Shown here: one piece after another, positions 17,759 to 27,201 of the stretch | Layout of the letters: every line of letters begins with the position of its first letter | How positions within the stretch are numbered: the stretch's first letter is position 1 | Source: Paenibacillus sp. BK033 | Lineage (GTDB): Bacteria > Bacillota > Bacilli > Paenibacillales > Paenibacillaceae | Length of the DNA: 64,000 nucleotides | NCBI RefSeq assembly: GCF_004345425.1 | Contig: NZ_SLVP01000008.1 | Span: forward strand, 240,624-304,623 | Direction of reading: 5' to 3' | Notes under the pieces: generated by a model | The model's database searches: none | Told to the model about the DNA's origin: nothing | What the model saw: only the letters and a program-made list of their open reading frames with translations | Made by a program: the position numbers and the translations under genes

Positions 17759-18460
17759 CTACAGCGCCTTTTCCACGCTGAGGCGTGGCGGCACGACCCG
17801 TGCCGGAACGCCTACTGCTGTCTTGCCGCCGGGGATGTCCCGGACGGCGACGCCGCCCGCGCCAAGCACGGACCAGCTGCCGACGCGGATGCGCGGGATG
17901 AGCACCGCGCCGCTGCCGATATGCGCGCCTTCCTCGGCGGAGGCGGCGCCGGCCATGGTCGCGTTCGGCGATATATGCGCGAACGGGCCGACCAGCGCGT
18001 CATGCTCGACGACCGCGCCGGAGTTGATGATGGCGTGCGCGCCAACTACGGCGCCCGGGCCGATGACAGCGCCGGGCATCACCACGGCGCCAAGTCCGAT
18101 GTGCGCATCCTCCGCGACAACCGCCGCGGGATGAACCAGCACGGCGTAAGAGGACTCGGGCAGAGCGAGCATCTCAACGATGGCCCGTCTCGTCCGGTTG
18201 TCGCCGATGCCGATCACCACGTGCATGCCCGGCTCATCCGCGAGAAAATGCTTCAGCGTCGCGATTGGACCATACGGCAGGCCGCCTCGCAGCTCGACGC
18301 CTGAGAAGCGGTCGTCGAGGACTGCCGCCAACCGGTAAGTCTGAGATACCCGGGCGATATCCATCAGCACCCGGCCATGTCCACCCATACCCACAACGAT
18401 GAGAGGGCGTCTTGCCGGCTCCTCCATTACCCGGTATTGCTCCGTATGACCGCTAATCAT
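17759..18460 (-). CDS. Sugar O/N-acetyltransferase, NeuD/PglD family (EpsM-like)
   Basis: A 233-residue enzyme with an N-terminal Rossmann-like domain (IVVGMGGHGRVLMDIA, 21-36) that binds the UDP-sugar and a C-terminal left-handed beta-helix of hexapeptide repeats. The general-base histidine is H153 in VEHDALVG. It resembles PglD/EpsM, which acetylate UDP-4-amino-FucNAc to UDP-diNAc-bacillosamine. The ATG overlaps the stop of the fused transferase by four bases. Local GC is very high. Confidence 0.88.
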   Translation of the reverse strand: MISGHTEQYRVMEEPARRPLIVVGMGGHGRVLMDIARVSQTYRLAAVLDDRFSGVELRGGLPYGPIATLKHFLADEPGMHVVIGIGDNRTRRAIVEMLALPESSYAVLVHPAAVVAEDAHIGLGAVVMPGAVIGPGAVVGAHAIINSGAVVEHDALVGPFAHISPNATMAGAASAEEGAHIGSGAVLIPRIRVGSWSVLGAGGVAVRDIPGGKTAVGVPARVVPPRLSVEKAL

Positions 18461-20256
18461 GATGCATTCCCCATTTCTCTGCTTCCCGTAAATTTTTGAA
18501 CGGTGGCCTGTCCCGCGCTCGAGATTCCGTCGCGCTTCAGCACCTTCCCCACAGTCCGTACCAATATGCGAAAATCAAACCAGATGCTTCGCCGCTCCAC
18601 GTACGCGAGATCAAGCTTGAACTTGTCCTCCCAGGAGACGGCATTGCGGCCGTTCACCTGCGCCCAGCCCGTAATGCCCGGACGGACATCGTGGCGATGC
18701 GCTTGCTCTTCGGTATAGAGCGGGAGATATTCCATCAGCAGCGGCCGAGGCCCCACCAGACTCATATCCCCGCGAATCACGTTGAATAATTGCGGCAGCT
18801 CGTCCAGACTCAGCTTGCGCAGCAGCTTGCCGAAGGACGTCAGCCGCGCTTCGTCCGGCAGCGGCTGGCCGAACCGGTCGTACGCATCCCGCATCGTGCG
18901 GAACTTCAGCACATAGAACGGACTGCCGTACCTGCCCGGACGCTGCTGCTTGAACAATACCGGCGAGCCCAGCTTCAGCTTCACCAGGAGCGCTACGACC
19001 AGCATCACGGGCGACAGCAGCAACGCAGCCGGTACGCTGGCAATCAGATCGAACAAGCGCTTGCCGAAGGCATTCAGCCTAGCCCCTAGTCCGCGGCTCC
19101 GATCCACTTGGACCTTCGTACTGCGATACAGCCGCATCAGACGCTCGACTACCCGGGCTTCCGTAAACGCCGCTTCTATCCGCCGTCGTCCCGCATCGCC
19201 CATCCGCTTCCTTGCTTCCGGCGTGTTCATCATCGCCGCCAGCGCTTCGCCCAGCTGCATGGAATCCCGGTAAGGGACGAGCAATCCGGTCTCGGCATGC
19301 GCCACCAGCTCTCGCGTGCCCAGCACCTTGGTGGCAACTACCGGCTTGCTTAACGCCATCGCCTCCATCAAGGAGCGTGGGATGCCTTCTTTTTCCGAGG
19401 TGAGCGTTACGGCATCGGCCATGACCAGCCAAGGAATAATCGAGGATTGCTGACCGACGAACAGCACATCGTCCTCGAGGCCGCCCATTTCCGCCTGAAG
19501 CTTAATCTCCGCCTCCAGCGGGCCTTGTCCGGCCAGTACCGTTACCCAGTTCAGCGCACCAACCCGCTTGAGCTCCGATAAAGCATCAAGCAGCAGGCTA
19601 TGGTCCTTCACCGGTTCGAAACGCGCCGCCATAAACAGCACCTTTTCCTCCCGGTCGATTCCATGCTTCCTGCGAAGCGCCGCCGTCTGTTCCGGCGTAA
19701 CGCTACCTGCCAGTTCGTCCAAATGCTTAAGGTCTACTCCGTTGCCTTCCACGAACACCGGCCGCCAAGGCGCCAGCTTGCGAAGCACGCCGGCATCCTC
19801 CTCGTTCTGCGACGCAAGCGCATCGCAGCATGCCGCGCCAAACTTCTCCAGCATTTTGTATAACCAATAGGTCTTCCTCGGCTGCCCTTCATAAAACGGC
19901 AATCCGTGGCTCGTATGAATAACAACCGGGACCCTTGCCAGCTTCGCCGCAATCCGTCCGATGAGGCCGGCCTTGGCCGTGTGGGTATGCACAATGTCAT
20001 ACCGCTCCCGGCGGAACAGCTTATACATCGCAAGGATCGACCTCAGGTCGGCAACCGGTTGAATGGACCGCGCCATCGGGAGCAGCTTCCATTCGAACGG
20101 GTAGGCTTTTTCCTTCATCAGCTCCGCGTCTACACCCTCCGGAGAGGAGATGAAGGTTACCTGTACGCCTTCCTGCTGCTGAAGCAGCCGAAGCTTGTCG
20201 CCCATAATTTTGTGGCTGATGCCGGAGGTGCAGATATGGGCTATTTTTTGATTCAT
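18457..20256 (-). CDS. Fusion: GT4 glycosyltransferase and monotopic phosphoglycosyl transferase
   Basis: A 599-residue two-domain protein. Residues 1-380 are a GT-B glycosyltransferase of family GT4 (GISHK near the start, LFMAARFEPVKDH at 207-219, TSEKEGIPRSLMEAM at 286-300). Residues about 398-585 are a bacterial sugar transferase of PglC/EpsL type: membrane re-entrant segment RLFDLIASVPAALLLSP, KFRTM (451-455), Asp485-Glu486 in LDELPQL, and GDMSLVGPRP (496-505). The second domain should transfer a phosphosugar to undecaprenyl phosphate, and the first probably adds the next sugar. Start by ATGA overlap with the epimerase. Confidence 0.9.
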   Translation of the reverse strand: MNQKIAHICTSGISHKIMGDKLRLLQQQEGVQVTFISSPEGVDAELMKEKAYPFEWKLLPMARSIQPVADLRSILAMYKLFRRERYDIVHTHTAKAGLIGRIAAKLARVPVVIHTSHGLPFYEGQPRKTYWLYKMLEKFGAACCDALASQNEEDAGVLRKLAPWRPVFVEGNGVDLKHLDELAGSVTPEQTAALRRKHGIDREEKVLFMAARFEPVKDHSLLLDALSELKRVGALNWVTVLAGQGPLEAEIKLQAEMGGLEDDVLFVGQQSSIIPWLVMADAVTLTSEKEGIPRSLMEAMALSKPVVATKVLGTRELVAHAETGLLVPYRDSMQLGEALAAMMNTPEARKRMGDAGRRRIEAAFTEARVVERLMRLYRSTKVQVDRSRGLGARLNAFGKRLFDLIASVPAALLLSPVMLVVALLVKLKLGSPVLFKQQRPGRYGSPFYVLKFRTMRDAYDRFGQPLPDEARLTSFGKLLRKLSLDELPQLFNVIRGDMSLVGPRPLLMEYLPLYTEEQAHRHDVRPGITGWAQVNGRNAVSWEDKFKLDLAYVERRSIWFDFRILVRTVGKVLKRDGISSAGQATVQKFTGSREMGNAS

Positions 20257-21299
20257 TGTCCCGCCGCCTTTACCGCCGTTTCCAGGTCGGAATGGGCGCC
20301 GTAATAGGACTTGTACCACTCGGCAAAACGTCCGATGCCTTCCTCAATCGATGTTTCCGGACGGAAATCCACATCCGCCATCAGTCCGTCGATGTCCGCA
20401 TAGGTAGCTGTTACGTCGCCCGGCTGCATCGGCTTGAACTCCATAACGGCTTTGCGCCCCAATTTATCCTCGATCGTGTTGATGAACGCCATAAGCTCAA
20501 CCGGCTTGTTGTTGCCGATGTTGTACACCTTGTAAGGCGCATAGCTCGTGCCCGGATCCGGATCGACGCGATCCCACTCCGCGTTTGGCTGCGGCGCGCG
20601 GTCGAGCAGACGGTAAATGCCTTCGACAATGTCGTCGATATACGTGAAATCGCGCTGCATTTTGCCTTCGTTAAACACCTGAATCGGCTCTCCGGCCATA
20701 ATTTTCTGCGTAAAGCTGAAGTACGCCATATCCGGGCGGCCCCATGGACCGTATACGGTGAAGAACCGAAGCCCCGTTGTCGGCAGGTTATATAAATGGC
20801 TGTAGGCATGCGCCATCAGCTCGTTGGATTTCTTCGTTGCCGCGTACAAGCTGACCGGATGGTCGACGTTATCGCTGACCGAGAACGGCATGCTGACGTT
20901 GGCGCCATACACGGAGCTGGAGGAAGCGTAGACCAGATGCTTGATGCCCGCCTGCCGCGACGCTTCCAGCACATGGCCGAAGCCCTGCAGGTTCGTCTCC
21001 AGATAAGCAAAAGGATTCGTGAGGCTGTAACGCACGCCCGCCTGAGCCGCCAAATGAACGATCGTCGTAACGCCTTCCTCCCGGATCAGCGCCAGCAGAC
21101 CTTCGTAATCCGCCAAATCCTGCTCGGCTCCCTTGAAGGACGGCGAAGCGACCAGCTGCGACCAGCGGTCCCGCTTCAGCTGCACATCGTAGTAATCGTT
21201 GAAATTGTCCAGCCCTACGACGCGTTTGCCTTCCTTCAGCAATCTCGCGCTCAAATGGAAGCCGATAAATCCGGCTGCTCCCGTCACCAAAATCGTCAT
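20253..21299 (-). CDS. UDP-glucuronate 4-epimerase-like NAD-dependent epimerase
   Basis: A 348-residue short-chain epimerase with NAD motif GAAGFIGFHL (7-16), the UDP-GlcA-epimerase signature GLDNFNDYYDVQLKRDR (29-45), catalytic Tyr152 and Lys156 in YAATKK, and the SSSSVYG serine. It should interconvert UDP-GlcA and UDP-GalA, fitting the presence of Ugd. It overlaps by four bases both the upstream glycosyltransferase and the downstream fusion gene. Confidence 0.88.
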   Translation of the reverse strand: MTILVTGAAGFIGFHLSARLLKEGKRVVGLDNFNDYYDVQLKRDRWSQLVASPSFKGAEQDLADYEGLLALIREEGVTTIVHLAAQAGVRYSLTNPFAYLETNLQGFGHVLEASRQAGIKHLVYASSSSVYGANVSMPFSVSDNVDHPVSLYAATKKSNELMAHAYSHLYNLPTTGLRFFTVYGPWGRPDMAYFSFTQKIMAGEPIQVFNEGKMQRDFTYIDDIVEGIYRLLDRAPQPNAEWDRVDPDPGTSYAPYKVYNIGNNKPVELMAFINTIEDKLGRKAVMEFKPMQPGDVTATYADIDGLMADVDFRPETSIEEGIGRFAEWYKSYYGAHSDLETAVKAAGQ

Positions 21300-22621
21300 A
21301 TAGCCCCCACCCTTTCTCTGCTCTCGCTTGTGCTTGTTGTTTCGCTGCCTGTATAGGTCTCGTTTTGCTCCGTTGTGTCCGGAAGAACTTGTTCCGCCGC
21401 GGCCGCGGCTTCCGCTACCGAATCTTGCAAAGCCCCTTGTCTCACCATATCGCCAAAGGACTGCCAGAACGCCTGCCGCTTCGCATCAAGCCGCTGCTTC
21501 GTGAATTGCTTCGACTTGCCGAAGTTCTCCTCTGCCTGCTCCTTCAGCCATTTGCGGTCAAACGTCGCGCGTTTGATCTGCTCGGACAGCTGGCCGACTT
21601 GGCCCGGACGATGCAGGCAGCTCTCGTGGATCAGCTCCGGAATGCCGCCTGCCGTAGATCCAAGCACCGGGCATCCCCGGCTCATCGCTTCAATCGTGGC
21701 CCGCGGCAGTCCTTCCTGGTAGCTTGGCTGCAGATACAGGTCGATGCCATCCAGCCATTCGAATACGGCCCCGCCGCTTGGCAGTACGCCTTCGAAAGAA
21801 ACCATGCTTCCAATGCCCAGCTTTTCGGCCATGGCCTGCCAGCGTGCCGGGTCCCCGTCGCCAAGCACGCGGAACTTGGCTGATGGCAGTTGCTGCTTCG
21901 CTTTGGCAATGGCGCGAAGGGCAATGTCGATCCCTTTCGTGCGGCCGTTCAGCGAGCCGATCAGCCCAATCGTCATGGGCGAATCCGGACTCATCGCCTG
22001 CAGACGCTCCAACCGGCGTGTCAGCACTTCGTCGCCCGGCTCCGGAATTTCCACATTGGAGCAGGATTCCGTTTTGCCTCCAATATTCGGATAACGCTGC
22101 TGCAGGAACCGCTCCGTCACATACAGGGCATAAGGCGCGTCCTTCACGATCGCCCGCGTCTGGCTGAGCGAGAACGGCGCGTACAGCTTGCCTTGCAGAT
22201 TGCCGTAATTCCATAATCCGTCCCAGGCGCAAGCTACGACTTCAACCGCATAAGGCTTGCCCATTTGGCGCGCAACCCGAATCGCTTCGGCTCCGATTTC
22301 GCTTGGCACGCGAGCGATAACGGCGTCAGCTTTGCCGATCGCTTCTTGCAGCAGCTGCTCGATGTAGCCCCGCTTCGTCATTTTATTGACCGGATTGCTC
22401 AGGGACGGAAGTACAAGAAAATCCACATTAGGTCCGCTCGACAGCGTTTTGCCCGCCATATCTTCATCCGAGGATGCTTTCTTGCCCCGGGCCGCAACCG
22501 TAATCCGGTCGAAAACGCCTAGATACCTTTCCCATACCGCATAAGGCAGCTTGCCGCCGGAGAAAAATTTCCCCGATTCGTTAAAATAAAACGTATGGTC
22601 ATGTGCCCACAGCACGTTCAT
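21296..22621 (-). CDS. GT4 family glycosyltransferase
   Basis: A 441-residue GT-B transferase. The donor-binding C-half shows GLIGSLNGRTKGIDIAL, RVLGDGDPARW and PSYQEGLPRATIEAMSRG, typical of GT4. The N-half is less conserved, and the C-terminal 40 residues are Glu/Thr/Ser-rich and probably disordered. AAGGAGGG lies seven bases before ATG. It opens the downstream half of the EPS locus after a 193-base gap with palindromes. Sugar specificity is unknown. Confidence 0.85.
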   Translation of the reverse strand: MNVLWAHDHTFYFNESGKFFSGGKLPYAVWERYLGVFDRITVAARGKKASSDEDMAGKTLSSGPNVDFLVLPSLSNPVNKMTKRGYIEQLLQEAIGKADAVIARVPSEIGAEAIRVARQMGKPYAVEVVACAWDGLWNYGNLQGKLYAPFSLSQTRAIVKDAPYALYVTERFLQQRYPNIGGKTESCSNVEIPEPGDEVLTRRLERLQAMSPDSPMTIGLIGSLNGRTKGIDIALRAIAKAKQQLPSAKFRVLGDGDPARWQAMAEKLGIGSMVSFEGVLPSGGAVFEWLDGIDLYLQPSYQEGLPRATIEAMSRGCPVLGSTAGGIPELIHESCLHRPGQVGQLSEQIKRATFDRKWLKEQAEENFGKSKQFTKQRLDAKRQAFWQSFGDMVRQGALQDSVAEAAAAAEQVLPDTTEQNETYTGSETTSTSESRERVGAI

Positions 22622-22689
22622 GTCTTTCCCTCCTTCTATTTCTAATGCCCGGCGGCGGTTTATGCCGCCTCGGGCGGATCCAACATTAC

Positions 22690-22767
22690 CGTAAGGTCCC
22701 TTAGGGACCTTAACGACCCAAACCAGCTGCTACTTCCGCAGCTTAAGGTCCCTTAAGGACCTTAAAT
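22690..22767. repeat. Two TTAAGGTCCCTTA palindromes in the EPS locus
   Basis: Palindromes near 22691-22712 (TAAGGTCCC TTA GGGACCTTA) and 22741-22765 (CTTAAGGTCCC TTA AGGACCTTAA) in the gap between two EPS genes. The same element recurs four times at 51.1-51.3 kb. Confidence 0.75.
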
Positions 22768-22814
22768 ACTTGCCGGCTTTGGCGCCTTCTCCAGCGCCTA
22801 ATGCCTATGGCGCC

Positions 22815-23495
22815 CTAAGCGCCTTCCGGCGCGGGAGGCGTCACCGCTCCGATGCTCTTCACGGAGCGTGCCGGTACGCCGGCCGCCAGCGTGCCTGCCG
22901 CGACCGGTTTGTTCACGACAGCGCCGGCGGCGATAACCGAACGGGCGCCAATCTCGACGCCGGCCAGGATGCGCACGCCGCAGCCGACCCACACATCGCG
23001 GCCGATCCGAATAGCCGAGCCCATCACCGGGTTGTCGCGGATCGGAAGCGACGGATCGTTCCAGGTATGCTGGAACGACACAACCGAAGACTGATGCGCA
23101 ATCGATACTTCATCCTCGATGATCAGTCCGCCGTAAGCATCGATGTAGCATTGCTTATGGATGCTTACATTCGAGCCGATGACCAGCCGCTCCGGATAAC
23201 GGAGCTCGACCGAGCGCCCGATTAACACATTGTCGCCGCAGCGCTTCGCCATTCTTCTCAGCAGGACGTACCGCATCGCGACGCCCGGCAAATCCGGCAG
23301 CCAGTCGCTTAAGACCCACATCCACTGCAGCAGCGGCCTTGGCACCGGCTTCAGCATGGCCTCCGCTATACGCAGAAGGCCGCGGAACCGGCCGAACTGG
23401 TCTCGTCCTCTTTTTTTCGTCTTATGGACCGCACTCCGTTCCAATCGATCTCCCGTCCATTCACCTGCCCTACGTCGTTGTTCTTGTTCCGCCAT
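22815..23495 (-). CDS. Left-handed beta-helix acyltransferase (WcaF/maltose acetyltransferase-like)
   Basis: A 226-residue protein with a basic N-terminal tail of about 50 residues, a hydrophobic or amphipathic stretch (PVPRPLLQWMWVLSDWLP) and a hexapeptide-repeat domain (IGRSVELRYPERLVIGSN through GRDVWVGCGVRILAGVEIG) with a catalytic-type His in FQHTW. It likely O-acetylates the EPS repeat or a glycan intermediate. The ATG at 23495, nine bases after AAAGGGGG, is preferred to an upstream in-frame ATG; it overlaps the end of the preceding membrane protein gene. Confidence 0.8.
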   Translation of the reverse strand: MAEQEQRRRAGEWTGDRLERSAVHKTKKRGRDQFGRFRGLLRIAEAMLKPVPRPLLQWMWVLSDWLPDLPGVAMRYVLLRRMAKRCGDNVLIGRSVELRYPERLVIGSNVSIHKQCYIDAYGGLIIEDEVSIAHQSSVVSFQHTWNDPSLPIRDNPVMGSAIRIGRDVWVGCGVRILAGVEIGARSVIAAGAVVNKPVAAGTLAAGVPARSVKSIGAVTPPAPEGA

Positions 23496-24834
23496 GCGCT
23501 TGCGCCCCCTTTCCGCCGGCAAGCCTATCATGCCAAGCAGGTGCTGCCGCACCTCCAGCCGGCACTCGAGCAGCCTCTTGCTGCTTCAGCTCGCGGTCTT
23601 GTTTAGTCTTTAAAGATTGAATTTTCCGATGTTTCAGAATAAAGATTTTGCGGCACCACATAATGGCGTAGGCAGCAATCGTATAAAGAATCGGAAGTAC
23701 CGGCAGCTTCTTGCGCACCATGTTATCCCCGATCGTCCCGACGCCATAGTCCAGCTCGCGGCCCGTAATCGTGACATAACCGACCAGCACCAGCGTGCAG
23801 GCATAGGTGAAGATCAATGCCGCCGCCATCAGATAAAACTTTCTCGTCTCCTTGTAGACGATCGCCTGATAGACCGAAATTATCAGGATAATGCCCATAA
23901 ACACCGCTTCCAGCGTGCGAAGCAGCAGCTCCGGCTCCCAGTTGCTGAAGTTGATCGGATTCGGACTGAGAAACAGGAAAATCGACAGCATCGTAGCGTT
24001 AATGATGCCAAGCGGCCCAATTTGCAGGAACAAGAGACCAGCCGCTCCAGCCATGACGCACATGGAAGTGCGGACCTTCTGGGTATACAAGAAGTAAAAG
24101 CTGAGCGTATAGATAATCGCGTAATCCCTCAGCCCCGTCGCGTACAGGATGACAAGAATGAACAGCAGCCATCTCTTGCGGACGAGCAGCAGGGCCCCAA
24201 GCAGCCCCAGCCATACGCAGGTAATGTCTTTGGCGAACAAGGAGGACATGTACATCAGCGACGGACTCAGCATTAACCCGACTACCGAAACGATGACAAA
24301 AGGCTGCTTCGCGTTCTCCGGATCCGGAAGCTCGTACCCGAAGCGGCTTGCGTTCAGCTTGTACGTGCTGTTGACGATCAGAATGAGCAGCACCGTGTTG
24401 AACAAAATAATCGCCAGCGGATCGTCCAGCTCCAGCCATTTGAAGAAAGGCATGTACAGCAGGCCGAATACCGGGTACGCGGAAATGTTCATCCAGCTGG
24501 TCTGAATTTGCTCCATGGCATACGGCATAAATTGCGACAGCTTCTCGAAGGTGGTCACTTGCTCGTAATAGTGGATCTCGTCCGGACCGGCCAGCGGATT
24601 AACGGTTGCCGCGTAGATCGCTTTGCCCGCCAGCGTAGCCGTAAAGCTCGCCATCAGCAGCACCGGCGCATTCGGCCAGCGCATGAGCACGAAGAACGGC
24701 AGCAGCAGCCCGCTGTAAAGAATAAGCGAAAGCCTCTCATCCGCGGCAAAAGCCCACTTCGCCGTCAGTATCAGCAGGACGGAATAACCGACAAGCATGA
24801 TTTTCCGCGTATCGACTAAACGGTCAGCCTGCAT
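23470..24834 (-). CDS. Polytopic membrane protein, candidate EPS polymerase or GT-C enzyme
   Basis: A 454-residue protein with about ten hydrophobic segments and a basic, low-complexity C-terminal tail. It holds the position expected for the Wzy-type polymerase, as no other polytopic protein but the flippase is in the locus. The sequence AGPDEIHYYEQ near residue 82 resembles the acidic first-loop motif of GT-C glycosyltransferases (D-E-x-x-Y). Both readings remain open. The start overlaps the preceding glycosyltransferase stop by 11 bases. Confidence 0.6.
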   Translation of the reverse strand: MQADRLVDTRKIMLVGYSVLLILTAKWAFAADERLSLILYSGLLLPFFVLMRWPNAPVLLMASFTATLAGKAIYAATVNPLAGPDEIHYYEQVTTFEKLSQFMPYAMEQIQTSWMNISAYPVFGLLYMPFFKWLELDDPLAIILFNTVLLILIVNSTYKLNASRFGYELPDPENAKQPFVIVSVVGLMLSPSLMYMSSLFAKDITCVWLGLLGALLLVRKRWLLFILVILYATGLRDYAIIYTLSFYFLYTQKVRTSMCVMAGAAGLLFLQIGPLGIINATMLSIFLFLSPNPINFSNWEPELLLRTLEAVFMGIILIISVYQAIVYKETRKFYLMAAALIFTYACTLVLVGYVTITGRELDYGVGTIGDNMVRKKLPVLPILYTIAAYAIMWCRKIFILKHRKIQSLKTKQDRELKQQEAARVPAGGAAAPAWHDRLAGGKGAQAHGGTRTTT

Positions 24835-25963
24835 ACAGACGCTCCAGCTTTTCCGCGCTTACGCGGATATCGTAGCCGCGCTCGCCCAGCGCAGCCGCTC
24901 TTTCCTCCCAATCCCCGCCGCTTAGGGCTCTCCGCTCGCCGATGCTGGCCATTGCTTCCGCCCAGCGCTCCGGCGGGTCGTTCAGCGCAAGACGCTCGAT
25001 CAAGCCGATTCGCAAATCCGCTTCCCTCGGCACCGTCTCGGAGATCAGGCAAGGCACGCCGGCAGCTTGCGCTTCAATGAGCACGATGCCAAGTCCCTCG
25101 TATAGCGACGGCAGGACAAAGGCGTCCAGCGCGCCAAGCAGCTCCGGCACATCCTTGCGGAGGCCCAGGAAGTTGACTTTGCTCTCTATGCCAAGTCCGC
25201 GCGCCTTCTCTTCCATCTCCGCCCTCAGCGGTCCGTCGCCGCAGAGCAGAAGACGGGACTTCGGGCGCAGCTTCACCAGGCTTGCGAAGCTGTCCAGCAG
25301 CAGCGCGTGATTCTTCTGCTTGCTGAACCGGCCGATATGGCCAATCAGCAGCTCATCCTCCGCCGCGCCGAAGCGGCGGCGAAGCTCCTCGCGGTTCTGC
25401 CGGACAAGCGACTCGTAAGGAGCCAGCGTAATGGCGTTCGGGAACACGTCCACGCGCCCGTCCTTCCAGCAGCCGTCCCCGAAAAGCGACTCGCAGGCCG
25501 CCCGCGAGCAGCCCAGCATATTCGTGGAATGCCGACTGATGAGGCTGCGCATATACGAACGGTACAGATTGCGAACCAGCGAAGTCGACTTGCTGTCGCT
25601 TGTGTTGTGACTATGGCTGATCCGTACCGGCACGCCCAGCTTGTCCGCCAGCTTAAGCACGTACCCGCTGAAGCCGAATACATGACTGTGCACCGCGGCG
25701 TAAGGACCGTATTTGTTCATGTTGGCCGTCAGCTGCTTGCGGAAGGAACGGATTCCGTCCTTTGGCGGCGGCTGTACAAAGATGGTTCCTCCAAGCGCCC
25801 GGATCTCGTCATCGTAGAAGGAAGGCTCCGGCGACTGTACGGCAAAGTGAAACTCGTATTTGTCCCGGTCAATGTTCCGGTATACATTCATCAGCAGCGT
25901 TTCGATGCCGCCGGGATGCATGCGTCCAACGACATGCAGCACTTTGATTTTGGTATGGCTCAT
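24824..25963 (-). CDS. GT4 family glycosyltransferase (EpsF-like)
   Basis: A 379-residue GT-B transferase beginning KVLHVVGRMHPGGIETLLMN, with IGHIGRFSKQKNHALLLD and PSLYEGLGIVLIEAQAAG in the donor half. This strongly resembles B. subtilis EpsF and related GT4 enzymes of capsule and EPS synthesis. Its ATG overlaps the stop of the pyruvyl transferase gene (ATGA). It acts at the cytosolic face of the membrane on lipid-linked intermediates; sugar specificity is unknown. Confidence 0.9.
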   Translation of the reverse strand: MSHTKIKVLHVVGRMHPGGIETLLMNVYRNIDRDKYEFHFAVQSPEPSFYDDEIRALGGTIFVQPPPKDGIRSFRKQLTANMNKYGPYAAVHSHVFGFSGYVLKLADKLGVPVRISHSHNTSDSKSTSLVRNLYRSYMRSLISRHSTNMLGCSRAACESLFGDGCWKDGRVDVFPNAITLAPYESLVRQNREELRRRFGAAEDELLIGHIGRFSKQKNHALLLDSFASLVKLRPKSRLLLCGDGPLRAEMEEKARGLGIESKVNFLGLRKDVPELLGALDAFVLPSLYEGLGIVLIEAQAAGVPCLISETVPREADLRIGLIERLALNDPPERWAEAMASIGERRALSGGDWEERAAALGERGYDIRVSAEKLERLYAG

Positions 25964-27201
25964 GGCAGTATTCTCCCGATATGTTCATAGAGCTGCAGTT
26001 TCTTGGCGTCAATGGCCGGTCCAGAGTCCGCCATCCGGCCGTCCACCGCCGCGGCAAGCTGCTGCCTGCTCTCGCGGAAGTCGATCAGCTGGCTCTTCAT
26101 GCCAAGATCGGCGAAAATATTCTCAAGCTTCCGGTCCCAGATCAGACCGTACGTCGGCTTGCCCATTGCAAGCGACGGAATGCAGGCGTGGAGCCGCTGC
26201 GCAATAACGGTGTCGCAGGCGGCAATCGTGCCGACCAGCTGTTCTACCGTTGTCGGATACGGGGTGAACTCGACACCCTTCACTCCAGCCAGGCGCGGCT
26301 TCACGAACTCCTCGACAAAGGCGTTATCCGATGCCGCGCCGTTGGTGAAGAAGCTTACGCTATGCCCCGCTCCAATCGCGACCTTCGCCGCCTGCAGCCA
26401 CCAATCGGCGCAAGCCTCGCGCTCCCATCGGAGCTCGCAGTGACGGTTCATTTCATGCGGATCCATGACGCCAAGGCCAACCTTTCGTCTCCCCGGCTTT
26501 TCCTGTCCCGCCGCCGCCTCCGTCAGGCCGAAGGCCTCCGGCGTGAACAGCGCCGGGTCGGCTAAAGTAACCGTCTTGACCGCAAGCTTCGGATCAAGGT
26601 CAAGCAGGAAACGCCGCGAGTCTTCGTCCCGCACCGCGATCGATGTTGCATACCGGCAAGCCCCAAGCAGCCAGCGTTTGGCTTGCGTGCTCCAAGGCCC
26701 GCGCGCGCCAACAAGCAGAATATGAAGCGGCTTGCCTTGACGCTTGGCTTCCTCCGCTACGCGGCGGACGGCCAGCGGAAACGTCCAATACGTATCGATG
26801 AGCAGATGCCCGCCCCCGATAAATACCGCTTCCGACTCCTCTACTGCCTGCTGCAGCTCCCGGTTCAGCTTCTCGTTCTTGCTGCGGTGAATCCAATAAG
26901 CCTTCAGGCGCCGGAGCGCATCCGGCGTCATCTTCTTGCTCGAGCCGGCGCTGTTCAGCTTCACGGCCGGTGCCGAAGCATAATGCACGGCCGCCGAAGC
27001 CGGAGGGCCGGCTAACGCGTAATGCAGGCCGCCCCGCGCCGAGTAGATCGGCATCGATTGATCGCAGCGGCCGTCAAGCAGGTCGAAATGAATAACCTGA
27101 TGTTTGCCGCGCATGGAGATAATCCGGTTTAACGTATAAGCGATGAGGCCATCGCCTAAATTCGGCGACTTCGGAACCCCCGCCAGCAATACTTTCTTCA
27201 C
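25960..27201 (-). CDS. Polysaccharide pyruvyl transferase family protein
   Basis: A 413-residue protein of the CsaB/EpsI/EpsO type, which adds ketal-linked pyruvate or related groups to polysaccharide sugars. It begins KKVLLAGVPKSPNLGDGLIAYTLN, the characteristic N-terminal motif, and has IAQRLHACIPSLAMGKPTYGL near residue 350, where the family has its conserved H-x-x-I/A segment. The start is GTG 27201, overlapping the flippase stop (GTGA) and following GAGGGGG. Pyruvylation would add negative charge to the EPS. Confidence 0.85.
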   Translation of the reverse strand: MKKVLLAGVPKSPNLGDGLIAYTLNRIISMRGKHQVIHFDLLDGRCDQSMPIYSARGGLHYALAGPPASAAVHYASAPAVKLNSAGSSKKMTPDALRRLKAYWIHRSKNEKLNRELQQAVEESEAVFIGGGHLLIDTYWTFPLAVRRVAEEAKRQGKPLHILLVGARGPWSTQAKRWLLGACRYATSIAVRDEDSRRFLLDLDPKLAVKTVTLADPALFTPEAFGLTEAAAGQEKPGRRKVGLGVMDPHEMNRHCELRWEREACADWWLQAAKVAIGAGHSVSFFTNGAASDNAFVEEFVKPRLAGVKGVEFTPYPTTVEQLVGTIAACDTVIAQRLHACIPSLAMGKPTYGLIWDRKLENIFADLGMKSQLIDFRESRQQLAAAVDGRMADSGPAIDAKKLQLYEHIGRILP

